From positions 1 through 26,467 of the IMG/VR virus record IMGVR_UViG_3300033141_002324: a DNA stretch of 26,467 nt. The stretch is one strand, 5' to 3'. The DNA is from a virus. Of this stretch, positions 1 to 5,473 are shown piece by piece. Numbering within the stretch: position 1 is the first letter of the stretch; every line of letters begins with the position of its first letter. The notes under the pieces were generated by a model that did not search any database, was not told the origin of the DNA, and saw nothing but the letters and a program-made list of their open reading frames with translations. Position numbers and translations under genes: made by a program.

Positions 1-2
1 TG

Positions 3-818
3 AAAGAGGTTCGGGTCAATGAAGAGGTAGTGATTGAAGGCGAGTTGAATTTAACGAAGTGCGTTCCGGTTTTTGGTGTATTGCGAATTATGGGTAGGTT
101 AAATTTTGGTTTCAAGTGTGACATAGTTGCTTGGGAAAATTCACGCATATTTGCCCGGCAAAATTCAAGCGTAGAGGCTAGGGGAAATTCAAGCGTAGAG
201 GCTTGGGAAAATTCACGCGTAGAGGCTAGGGAAAATTCAAGCGTAGAGGCTAGGGAAAATTCAAGCGTAGAGGCTTGGGGAAATTCAAGCGTAGAGGCTT
301 GGGGGAGTTCGAGCGTAGAGGCTGGGGAAAATTCACGCGTAGTTGCCCGGGGAAATTCAAGCGTAGAGGCCAGGGGAAATTCAAGCATATTTGCCTGGGG
401 AAACTCAAGCGTAGTTGCTTGGGAAAATTCACACATATTTGCTTGGGAAAATTCACGCGTAGAGGCTAGGGAAAATTCACACATATTTGCTCGGGAAAAT
501 TCACGCGTAGAGGCTTGGGGAAATTCAAGCGTAGAGGCTAGGGAAAATTCAAGCGTAGAGGCTTGGGAAAATTCACGCGTAGAGGCCTGGGGGAGTTCGA
601 GCGTAGTTGCCCGGGAAAATTCAAGCATAGAGGCTAGGGAAAATTCTGTAGTTAGAATAACGGAGGCAATTAAAGATGTTGTGCTTCATGGTTTTTCGGT
701 CTGCTTTAAGCCGGCTGATTTAACGTTTAGAGTAAAGAAAAAATCAAAGAGTGCAATTGTTCAAAGGATTAAATTATTAACTAAGGGCAGGGAATTACGA
801 TCTAAAAAGGCTTTTTAA
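3..818 (+). CDS. Octapeptide-repeat (probable beta-solenoid) protein, 5' end outside window
   Basis: The reading frame is open to the left edge of the window, so the true start probably lies outside it; a GTG at 30 is the first internal start candidate. After about 40 residues the protein enters 22 octapeptide repeats of the form A-W/R-E/G-N-S-S/R/H-V/I-E/F/V (129-653), followed by a 55-residue basic tail. Regular octapeptides with alternating small, polar and aliphatic residues suggest a beta-solenoid (inference). Similar NS-x-V-x-A repeat proteins occur in many phages without known function. The last 13 codons include a 34-bp sequence that also occurs, in another frame, in the replication gene at 1501-1534, so the C-terminus may be a recombination product. 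Function unknown. Confidence 0.75.
   Translation, partial: KEVRVNEEVVIEGELNLTKCVPVFGVLRIMGRLNFGFKCDIVAWENSRIFARQNSSVEARGNSSVEAWENSRVEARENSSVEARENSSVEAWGNSSVEAWGSSSVEAGENSRVVARGNSSVEARGNSSIFAWGNSSVVAWENSHIFAWENSRVEARENSHIFARENSRVEAWGNSSVEARENSSVEAWENSRVEAWGSSSVVARENSSIEARENSVVRITEAIKDVVLHGFSVCFKPADLTFRVKKKSKSAIVQRIKLLTKGRELRSKKAF
129..653 (+). repeat. 24-bp tandem repeat array (22 units)
   Basis: Twenty-two consecutive 24-bp units encode one octapeptide each; the last unit is 21 bp. Units differ at a few defined places: TTGGG or TAGGG at the start, CAAGC, CACGC or CACAC in the middle, and GTAGAGGC, ATATTTGC or GTAGTTGC at the end. These variants are reshuffled along the array. The array also opens false ORFs in other frames and on the minus strand. 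Confidence 0.95.
779..812 (+). repeat. 34-bp direct repeat, copy 1
   Basis: Exact 34-bp match to 1501-1534. Here it forms the end of the octapeptide-repeat ORF and is read in a different frame (T-K-G-R-E-L-R-S-K-K-A) from the downstream copy. Sequence identity stops after GGCT, where the two copies diverge. Confidence 0.9.
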
Positions 819-843
819 GAAAAACAAATTTTAGGAGGACACA

Positions 844-1029
844 ATGAAAAAGTTCTGGATGGTAATAGGGGAATACTCAGCCACAACAAGCAAGAGGCAC
901 GAAACATTAGAGTCTGCAAACACAGAGGCAGAGCGGTTAAGTGCTTGTGAGCACAAGAGATTTTATATTTTAGAGGCAACCTCATTTTGTGAACCGGAAA
1001 AACCTGCTATAGTCTGGCAGAATCTTTAG
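844..1029 (+). CDS. Small conserved phage protein, 61 aa
   Basis: The start ATG follows a strong AGGAGG at about 833. The protein starts MKKFWMVIGE and contains an aromatic-rich strand, a helix of the form HETLESANTEAERLSA and a second strand FYILEA. This layout is common in small phage proteins that pair a short beta-hairpin with an 'E-A-x-x-E-A-E-R-L' helix; no function is established for them. It contains two cysteines (C35 and C48) but no CxxC motif. It sits between the repeat protein and a broken gene. Coding status is well supported by the ribosome binding site and composition; function is unknown. Confidence 0.8.
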   Translation: MKKFWMVIGEYSATTSKRHETLESANTEAERLSACEHKRFYILEATSFCEPEKPAIVWQNL

Positions 1030-1038
1030 GGAGGATAG

Positions 1039-1211
1039 ATGTCTAAAAACGAAGACCAATATAGGCTTTTATGGACAAAGGTTTCTACCTCAAAATACCG
1101 ACATCCTGGGATGTTTTGAGTAATGTTAAAAAATCAAAGAGAAAAGCACCGGACGAGAAACCCGCAGAAATAAGGGGGACATATCGAACTGTTGTTATAG
1201 ATCCCCCTTAA
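1039..1211 (+). pseudogene. Remnant of an MT-A70-type adenine methyltransferase N-terminus
   Basis: A GGGAGG site (1029-1034) precedes ATG 1039, which opens a frame that stops after 26 codons (1117-1119). An overlapping frame from ATG 1071 reads 46 codons and ends in GTYRTVVIDPP followed at once by TAA (1209-1211). YRTxVxDPPW is the start of the MT-A70 (m6A methyltransferase) catalytic core, so the frame stops exactly where the catalytic Trp should be, and the rest of the domain is missing. The most economical reading is a gene broken by an early frameshift (before about 1075) and then truncated. The short match makes the family call tentative; it could also be a short leader ORF that resembles the motif by chance. 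Confidence 0.45.
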
Positions 1212-1217
1212 AAGATA

Positions 1218-1460
1218 ATGCGTGGGGATATTGATTATACATTTTATGGGTTTGCAGATGAATGGGATGAAACCATTATAGCATATATTGTGGGTGATTT
1301 AAAAATTTTCAGAGAAACATTCTGGTTTAAAGAAAAAAGGAAAGATATTAAGTATGGTCAAAAAAACAACAAAGACAGCTCGTCTGATTTTTATTGGTTT
1401 GACTGGCGGACATTGCCGAAAGAGTTTTTAATAGCAGGCAAAGGGAACTTATTTGAATAG
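1218..1460 (+). CDS. Hypothetical protein, 80 aa
   Basis: The protein starts MRGDIDYTFYGFADEW and is rich in aromatic and acidic residues, with a lysine-rich middle (about 48-57). I do not recognise a family. The start is weak: no good Shine-Dalgarno precedes ATG 1218, and the same frame continues upstream into the TAA that ends the methyltransferase remnant. The gene may therefore have lost its original 5' end in the same deletion that removed the methyltransferase body. It ends 12 bp before the replication gene and its last codons carry that gene's AGGAGAGAGG ribosome binding region. Probably coding, possibly truncated. Confidence 0.55.
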   Translation: MRGDIDYTFYGFADEWDETIIAYIVGDLKIFRETFWFKEKRKDIKYGQKNNKDSSSDFYWFDWRTLPKEFLIAGKGNLFE

Positions 1461-1472
1461 GAGAGAGGATAA

Positions 1473-2327
1473 ATGGCAAAAGAAAATCTAACGATAGATG
1501 AACTAAGGGCAGGGAATTACGATCTAAAAAGGCTAATTAAATTCATAAAGAACAGTGATTATAAGTCCCCAACTTTCCCTTTTTATGTCAATGATTGGAT
1601 TTCTGATGAAAAAATTTTCCTTTTTTCTCCTGCAGAAGAAGGTGGTTTTCTCCGGCTTTTATGCTTTTCTTGGTCAAATGATGACTGTGGTTTAGAGGAC
1701 AATGATGCTGAATTAACACAACTTTCTAAGTTGAACGGTGACTTGAACAAAAGCTTAACAAAAGTCAAACAAAGGTTTAGCAAAATAGGAACTAGGCTGT
1801 TCAATGTGAAGCTAGTATTGATTAGAGCAGAGATGATTATAAATCATAATAACCGTTCAGTTGCAGGGGTGAGGTCAGGAAGGGTTAGGAAACTCAAGCG
1901 GTTAGCCAATGAACAGACGTTGAACAAAAGGGGAACAAAAGCTCAACCTTCTTCTTCTTCTTCATCTTCTTATTCTAAAGAACATATTACTTCGGGCAAG
2001 GAATGCCCGAAGAAGCGGAAAGATTTTGTATTCCCGAAAGCTGATTACGATAAGGTCATCAAGGAATATGAACAGTTGAAAAACATAAAGCATCAGGGTG
2101 ATGAATATAAACCAGTTCAACAGGCAATTAAAACTATGTTTAAAAGCGGTAGGACAGTTGCGGATATTATCACCTGCATGAGATGGTTTGGGGGAAGCCG
2201 AGAAGAATGGACAAATAACTGGACAATCAACACAGTCAAAAAGAAAATGGCGGAGTTTAAGGGCGGTTCGTTAGAAGGCAGGGAAAAGCAAGATGATGAA
2301 GTTCAGAAATGGTTAAAGGGGGGATAA
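1473..2327 (+). CDS. DUF1376-type phage replication initiation protein
   Basis: 284 aa. Residues 30-125 match the DUF1376 pattern: a TFPFYVNDWISDEKI start, an SPAEEGGFLRLLCFSW core and a DCGLEDNDAELTQLSKL segment. A serine linker follows (160-168, encoded by a TCT/TTC run at about 1951-1974). The C-terminal domain (about 189-265) contains YKPVQQAIKTMF and a WTNNWTINTVKKKM segment, as in phage replication-organiser proteins that combine an N-terminal DNA-binding part with a helical C-terminal domain. DUF1376 proteins are associated with phage replication genes; origin binding or helicase loading is inferred. Start ATG 1473 is preceded by GGAGAGAGGATAA. The 34-bp sequence 1501-1534 is duplicated out of frame at the end of the first gene. 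Confidence 0.75.
   Translation: MAKENLTIDELRAGNYDLKRLIKFIKNSDYKSPTFPFYVNDWISDEKIFLFSPAEEGGFLRLLCFSWSNDDCGLEDNDAELTQLSKLNGDLNKSLTKVKQRFSKIGTRLFNVKLVLIRAEMIINHNNRSVAGVRSGRVRKLKRLANEQTLNKRGTKAQPSSSSSSSYSKEHITSGKECPKKRKDFVFPKADYDKVIKEYEQLKNIKHQGDEYKPVQQAIKTMFKSGRTVADIITCMRWFGGSREEWTNNWTINTVKKKMAEFKGGSLEGREKQDDEVQKWLKGG
1501..1534 (+). repeat. 34-bp direct repeat, copy 2
   Basis: Exact match to 779-812. In this copy it encodes L-R-A-G-N-Y-D-L-K-R near the N-terminus of the DUF1376 protein. Since this frame continues into a normal domain, this copy is probably the source and 779-812 the acquired one. Confidence 0.9.
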
Positions 2328-2401
2328 AATAAATTAAAGCAGAGCCTGCAAAAAATTATTAATCAAAACGAAACTGAAATCTTAGTTGAAAGGAAAAGGA
2401 G

Positions 2402-2758
2402 ATGAAAAGGCAAGAACTTGTTGAACGCTTAATAAATATTCGCAACTGGAAGGAAATCACATCAAAAGACCTGCAGGAGTATTGTAAACACTTTGCGGAT
2501 ACATCGGAAGACCTGCGCAGGAAAGTATTAACAGAAAGAACGATGGAGTTAATGGGTGTTGCGCTTAAACACCATATCGACAATGCAGCAACACTATTAG
2601 CACAAGGACACTCTACAATGTATCACAACGGAATGTTGTTAATCCCAAAACAGAAAGATGAAACATTAAGAAAGAAATGGGAAAACTATATACCGGATGG
2701 AACATCACCCGATATTTGCAAGATGGCGATCAATAAGATATTAGGCATGAGGATGTAA
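2402..2758 (+). CDS. Hypothetical protein, 118 aa
   Basis: Mostly helical and charged protein starting MKRQELVERLINIRNWKEIT; no motif I recognise. AAAGGA at about 2389-2394 gives a proper spacing to ATG 2402. The 74 bp upstream hold no gene. Its stop overlaps the next start (TAATG at 2756-2760), so the two are translationally coupled. Position between the replication protein and a VRR-NUC nuclease suggests a DNA metabolism accessory role, but that is context only. Confidence 0.7.
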   Translation: MKRQELVERLINIRNWKEITSKDLQEYCKHFADTSEDLRRKVLTERTMELMGVALKHHIDNAATLLAQGHSTMYHNGMLLIPKQKDETLRKKWENYIPDGTSPDICKMAINKILGMRM

Positions 2759-2967
2759 TGATTAAAAACGGTATTACAATTATTGATCATGCGCTGATAT
2801 TAGAGGACGTAGAAAAGCACAGGAATCACGCATGTTTACATTATAGCGAGTGTTTGGATAAGGCAGAAAGGATTATCAGGGCGCTAACACCACGTCCCAG
2901 GGGATATGCAAACCATCCCCTGAAATATTCGTTTAGCTGTATAAATTGCAAGAGGGGAAGCAAATGA
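2758..2967 (+). CDS. Small Cys/His protein, 69 aa
   Basis: Begins in a TAATG overlap with the preceding gene and ends in an ATGA overlap with the nuclease gene, so it is part of a tightly coupled trio. It has a helical middle with CLHYSEC and a C-terminal CINCKRG; the two cysteine pairs could bind one zinc ion. No family recognised. Confidence 0.65.
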   Translation: MIKNGITIIDHALILEDVEKHRNHACLHYSECLDKAERIIRALTPRPRGYANHPLKYSFSCINCKRGSK

Positions 2968-3308
2968 AAAAGCAAGGCAGGGTCTTAGAGAAAGACATTA
3001 CCAAGGCAATACGCAAATGCCTTAATTCCCTTAATGTTTTCCATTGGAAACAGTGGCAGGGCTTAGGATCTACCAGGGGCACGCCTGATATTGTTGGGAT
3101 TTTGCCCGTATCAATAGCAACCCTGAAAAAGCTGGGCGTTAAGAAAGTAGGGTTATTTTTGGGGATAGAAGTTAAAACGGCCAAAGGGAAAGTTACTGAT
3201 TATCAGGCTGCATTCCTAAGTGCGATAAGATCTGCTGGCGGGGTAGCAATAGTTGCCAGGTCAGTTGAGGACATAGACCACCTGGAAGGGATAATTGACA
3301 AGAGCTAG
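2964..3308 (+). CDS. VRR-NUC domain nuclease
   Basis: 114 aa from ATG 2964, which overlaps the previous stop as ATGA and has GAGGGG at 2952-2957; an upstream TTG at 2946 is in frame but poorer. VRR-NUC is a PD-(D/E)xK nuclease fold; stand-alone copies in phages often cut DNA with specific structure. Visible family residues are E9 in the first helix, the GTPD turn (D42), the E69-V-K71 motif in GIEVKTAKGK, and Q81 in the following helix, with the trailing GGVAIVARS strand. The length is typical for phage single-domain versions. Likely role: processing of replication or recombination intermediates (inference). Confidence 0.88.
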   Translation: MKKQGRVLEKDITKAIRKCLNSLNVFHWKQWQGLGSTRGTPDIVGILPVSIATLKKLGVKKVGLFLGIEVKTAKGKVTDYQAAFLSAIRSAGGVAIVARSVEDIDHLEGIIDKS

Positions 3309-3320
3309 CCAATAAAACAC

Positions 3321-3428
3321 CCCTGAGGCTTACGAGGTTTGATTCTAAGCCATCCGTTATGGGCTTTGATACTATTGGGTGGCTAAAACGCAGAAATGCC
3401 CTGAGGCTTACGAGGTTTGATTCTAAGC
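3321..3428. repeat. Pair of exact 30-bp direct repeats, 48-bp spacer
   Basis: Copies at 3321-3350 and 3399-3428 are identical over 30 bp and begin CCCTGAGGCTTACGAGG. Each contains a short inverted repeat GCTTA...TAAGC around a 13-nt loop (GGCTTA...TAAGCC in copy 1). They sit directly after the nuclease stop and before the terminator at 3468-3492. Together with the terminator they fill the 215-bp gap between converging genes. Confidence 0.85.
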
Positions 3429-3467
3429 GTAGTTTTTTAAATGACCAGTGGAAAACTAGTAAATAAA

Positions 3468-3492
3468 AACCCCTCTCAAAATGAGAGGGGTT
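3468..3492 (-). terminator. Rho-independent terminator of the leftward operon
   Basis: A near-perfect hairpin: CCCCTCTCA, loop AAA, TGAGAGGGG, with AA/TT extending the stem to 11 bp. Read leftward it is followed by a T-rich run (TTTTTATTT), the classic intrinsic terminator layout, and it lies 32 bp past the leftward stop at 3524. The rightward side lacks a T run, so it would stop rightward transcripts less well. Confidence 0.85.
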
Positions 3493-3523
3493 GGGTTGCA
3501 TGGTTTTCAGTGATGTAGCAAAA

Positions 3524-4375
3524 TCAATTCTTTGCATCAGCAGGTATTTTTATATTCGCTGGGTTTCCTGCGACAACTGCCAAACTATTTAGGCCGTACG
3601 TTACTTTACGGACTTCCCATCCGGTAGAATACCGACAACCTGATTTGAGATAGTACCCGTTGCCAAACGAATACTTTTCCCTGTGTTCATCTGCTGGGCG
3701 CCACCAGGTTTTATTGTTTTCTGTTCTTTTTTCTCCATTTGCATCTACATCAGGGGCAACCGCCAGATGTTTTGTTTCCTCTGCGTTTCCGGCTGCCCGT
3801 CTAAGCTCGGGGAATAAGTCCCTTGTATGCCGTGACCACGCCAATATAAGGGTTTTTTTATGTTTTGTTGCAAAATAATCGGTCATTGAGTCACAGTCAT
3901 CAACCACATACTCTGCAACAATAGCAGACTTTGCCCAAGCCGGACGATTATTTAAGAACTCACTGCCTTTTCTTTCTAATTTTTTTCTTTCTGCATCTTT
4001 TTGTGCTTTTATTGCCTCACTCTTTTTCCTTTTTTCTTCTGATATCTCCCATATTTCGGACACTTTGTCTTGAGACAATATCTGGTTGGTAATGTAGGCC
4101 TGTATTCTGTTGTCCTTTTTATCTGCCAAATATTCCAAGAGATAGGCATTTTTGGTTGTCTGGGTATAATTATCGAGGTTAACACACAAGTACTGTGCGC
4201 CATACCCAGCGGTAAAATCTGGTATTCCCAAGTTTTTAACGACAACAAAATCTGGGTCAGAGTACCCGTTCAGATGTAAAATTTGTCCAATGGGTAGATT
4301 ATTTTTTGGATCTTTGTTGTCTTGGACGTCAACTCTTTCCATGCCACTGGGGCCGATGCTATATATTTTGGTCAT
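3524..4375 (-). CDS. Hypothetical protein, 283 aa, last gene of leftward operon
   Basis: Start chosen at ATG 4375 because AAAGGAGGTAATT precedes it; the frame is open upstream to 4510 but without a site. N-terminal about 100 residues form a mixed segment, 105-140 is a highly charged helical linker (probable coiled coil), and 146-260 is a second domain with AEYVVDDCDSMTDYF, ILAWSRHTRDLFPELR and a W-R-P-A-D-E-H-R-E-K-Y-S-F-G stretch. I recall this C-terminal pattern from uncharacterised phage or plasmid proteins but cannot give a function. No membrane segment. It is the largest gene of the operon and lies just before the terminator. Confidence 0.8.
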   Translation of the reverse strand: MTKIYSIGPSGMERVDVQDNKDPKNNLPIGQILHLNGYSDPDFVVVKNLGIPDFTAGYGAQYLCVNLDNYTQTTKNAYLLEYLADKKDNRIQAYITNQILSQDKVSEIWEISEEKRKKSEAIKAQKDAERKKLERKGSEFLNNRPAWAKSAIVAEYVVDDCDSMTDYFATKHKKTLILAWSRHTRDLFPELRRAAGNAEETKHLAVAPDVDANGEKRTENNKTWWRPADEHREKYSFGNGYYLKSGCRYSTGWEVRKVTYGLNSLAVVAGNPANIKIPADAKN

Positions 4376-4377
4376 AA

Positions 4378-4437
4378 TTACCTCCTTTTGGTTATAGCGG
4401 TCTGACTGCTCGCCATCTGGGTTACCTTGTCTGTCAT
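4378..4437 (-). CDS. 19-codon leader-like ORF
   Basis: ATG 4437 is preceded by AGGAGG (4450-4445). The peptide is MTDKVTQMASSQTAITKRR; its last codons AAA-AGG-AGG-TAA are also the ribosome binding site of the 283-aa gene, whose ATG follows 2 bp after the stop. This arrangement would couple translation of the next gene. It may be a leader peptide, or the ATG may be only a variant of the TAACCATA box repeated through this operon. Confidence 0.35.
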   Translation of the reverse strand: MTDKVTQMASSQTAITKRR

Positions 4438-4439
4438 GG

Positions 4440-4613
4440 TTATACCTCCTCCCCGAACTGATAGGGTTCGGGGAGGTTATCAATTTTAGTCCATGACATA
4501 ATCTGGCCATGTCCTTTTTCCATGATAAACTCAGCCAGTGCCTGTTTTGTGGGTAGGTAGATAGACGCTATTTCCCTGAACCACGGTTCATAGTAAGTCA
4601 CTTTGTATTTCAT
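4440..4613 (-). CDS. Hypothetical protein, 57 aa
   Basis: ATG 4613 follows GGAGGAGGTAAAAA, a strong site. The protein starts MKYKVTYYEPWFREI and reads as a short beta strand followed by a helix (PTKQALAEFIMEKG) and a polar tail. No family recognised. The end of the gene folds into the hairpin at 4448-4476. Confidence 0.65.
   Translation of the reverse strand: MKYKVTYYEPWFREIASIYLPTKQALAEFIMEKGHGQIMSWTKIDNLPEPYQFGEEV
4448..4476 (-). promoter_or_regulatory. 11-bp hairpin over a ribosome binding site
   Basis: CCTCCCCGAAC and GTTCGGGGAGG enclose a 7-nt loop (4459-4465). In the leftward RNA the 3' arm runs into the AGGAGG that serves ATG 4437, so folding would partly hide it. The hairpin lies inside the 3' end of the 57-aa gene, and no U run follows, so it is not a plain terminator. 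Confidence 0.6.
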
Positions 4614-4650
4614 TTTTTACCTCCTCCTTCAGGTTTTTGTTAATTCTCAT
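4588..4650 (-). CDS. 20-codon coupled ORF (uncertain)
   Basis: ATG 4650 overlaps the stop of the 76-aa gene (ATGA) and has GGAGGC just upstream. The frame runs 20 codons (MRINKNLKEEVKNEIQSDLL) and overlaps the start of the 57-aa gene by 26 bp. It may be a real small coupled gene or a re-initiation relay. Only the overlap and the site support it. Confidence 0.25.
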   Translation of the reverse strand: MRINKNLKEEVKNEIQSDLL

Positions 4651-4877
4651 GGCTTGCCTCCTGTTATGGTTATTGGACGTATTAAGTATCTGTCTTTTGT
4701 CATGTATCTTAAGGCGGCTTTTTTGTGGGTTGTGCCGCTCTCTTCCATCCTGGAATCCCTCTCCTGTAACCCAAGCTCAATACCCAGCTTGGATAATTCC
4801 AACAAATCTCGGATGATCCACTCATCCAGTTCCGCCCAGTCACACTGCAACTGCCTATCCCATCCTTTAATTTCCAT
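4647..4877 (-). CDS. Hypothetical protein, 76 aa
   Basis: ATG 4877 is preceded by GGGAGGGGATAAA. Helical and acidic in the first half (WAELDEWIIRDLLELSKLG), basic later. The C-terminus ITITGGKP is encoded by ATAACCATAACAGGAGG, that is, by the box-plus-ribosome-binding unit that precedes other genes of this operon. Internal stem-loops include CCAAGCT...AGCTTGG and GGATGA...TCATCC. No family recognised. Confidence 0.65.
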   Translation of the reverse strand: MEIKGWDRQLQCDWAELDEWIIRDLLELSKLGIELGLQERDSRMEESGTTHKKAALRYMTKDRYLIRPITITGGKP

Positions 4878-4936
4878 TTTATCCCCTCCCTACTAGCTAG
4901 TTATTGACTTCTATGGTTATTCTTTTATCCCCTCTT

Positions 4937-5206
4937 TTACGCCTCGGTGATGACACCTAACTCAATCATCTTTTTTTCTGCTGCTTCATCGACCGGCTCA
5001 AGCCCATCATAAGAATCTGGCAGATAAATATCATCTGTCAGAAAACAATCCTGGCCATTAGAATCGGTATGGCAAAACACATTACCTGACCCGGTAACCA
5101 TCAGATAAGTTGTACCACTGTAATTACCATTGTTGTAGTGGTCACGCTCTGCAAGTGTTGTAGCTGTGTTGCTATTGTAGAGTTTTCCGTCTATTATTTT
5201 TTTCAT
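4937..5206 (-). CDS. Hypothetical protein, 89 aa
   Basis: ATG 5206 follows AAGGAGGTAATT. Starts MKKIIDGKLYNSNTATTLAE, a pattern shared by a loose family of small mobile-element proteins of unknown function that open with 'MKKIIxGKxYNTxTA'. Continues with beta-rich segments (TTYLMVTGSGNVF) and an acidic C-terminal helix. Its product is soluble; no catalytic motif. A vestige of a second ribosome binding site lies just after its stop (4923-4934). Confidence 0.7.
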   Translation of the reverse strand: MKKIIDGKLYNSNTATTLAERDHYNNGNYSGTTYLMVTGSGNVFCHTDSNGQDCFLTDDIYLPDSYDGLEPVDEAAEKKMIELGVITEA

Positions 5207-5252
5207 AATTACCTCCTTGGTATGTGGTTAATGAAAAATAATGGTCAGGTGA

Positions 5253-5450
5253 TTAAGAATCCCCCTTGTGTGGACAAGTGAGCCACTCATGTAGGCTCAT
5301 TTGCCCGTTAGGTGTCTCACCCTCACATTGCAACCAGTCATACATGGCTACATTAAACTCTTTCACAGTTAGACCGTAAGAGGCCGCTACGTCAGATTTT
5401 TTGCCCCCAACTGGGTCGCTAGGGATTTTATTGGCGATAATATTTTTCAT
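5253..5450 (-). CDS. Hypothetical protein, 65 aa
   Basis: ATG 5450 follows AAAGGAGGTATTGT. Starts MKNIIANKIPSDP; the middle KKSDVAASYGLTVKEFNVAMYDWL looks like a compact helical (possibly helix-turn-helix-like) segment, followed by two cysteines (LQC and LTC) and a short tail. A DNA-binding role is a guess from the helices only. Confidence 0.65.
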   Translation of the reverse strand: MKNIIANKIPSDPVGGKKSDVAASYGLTVKEFNVAMYDWLQCEGETPNGQMSLHEWLTCPHKGDS

Positions 5451-5473
5451 ACAATACCTCCTTTGTCTATGGT

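Noticed and set aside
250-469. ORFs on the minus strand and in another plus frame across the repeat array
   Set aside because: A 24-bp repeat without stops in several frames opens them automatically; they have no ribosome sites and their protein is a shadow repeat.
779-1534. Diversity-generating retroelement template/variable pair
   Set aside because: The 34-bp copies are identical with no adenine-specific changes and no reverse transcriptase is present.
1951-1974. Phase-variable repeat in the replication gene
   Set aside because: The TCT/TTC run is a trinucleotide repeat, so length change would alter only the serine linker, not the frame.
3331-3350. tRNA T-arm-like GGTTTGATTC in the repeat
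   Set aside because: No acceptor stem, anticodon arm or D-arm can be formed around it.
3321-3428. One-spacer CRISPR array
   Set aside because: Only two repeats, the 48-bp spacer is longer than usual, the repeat lacks typical CRISPR ends, and no cas genes are present. Kept as a direct repeat.
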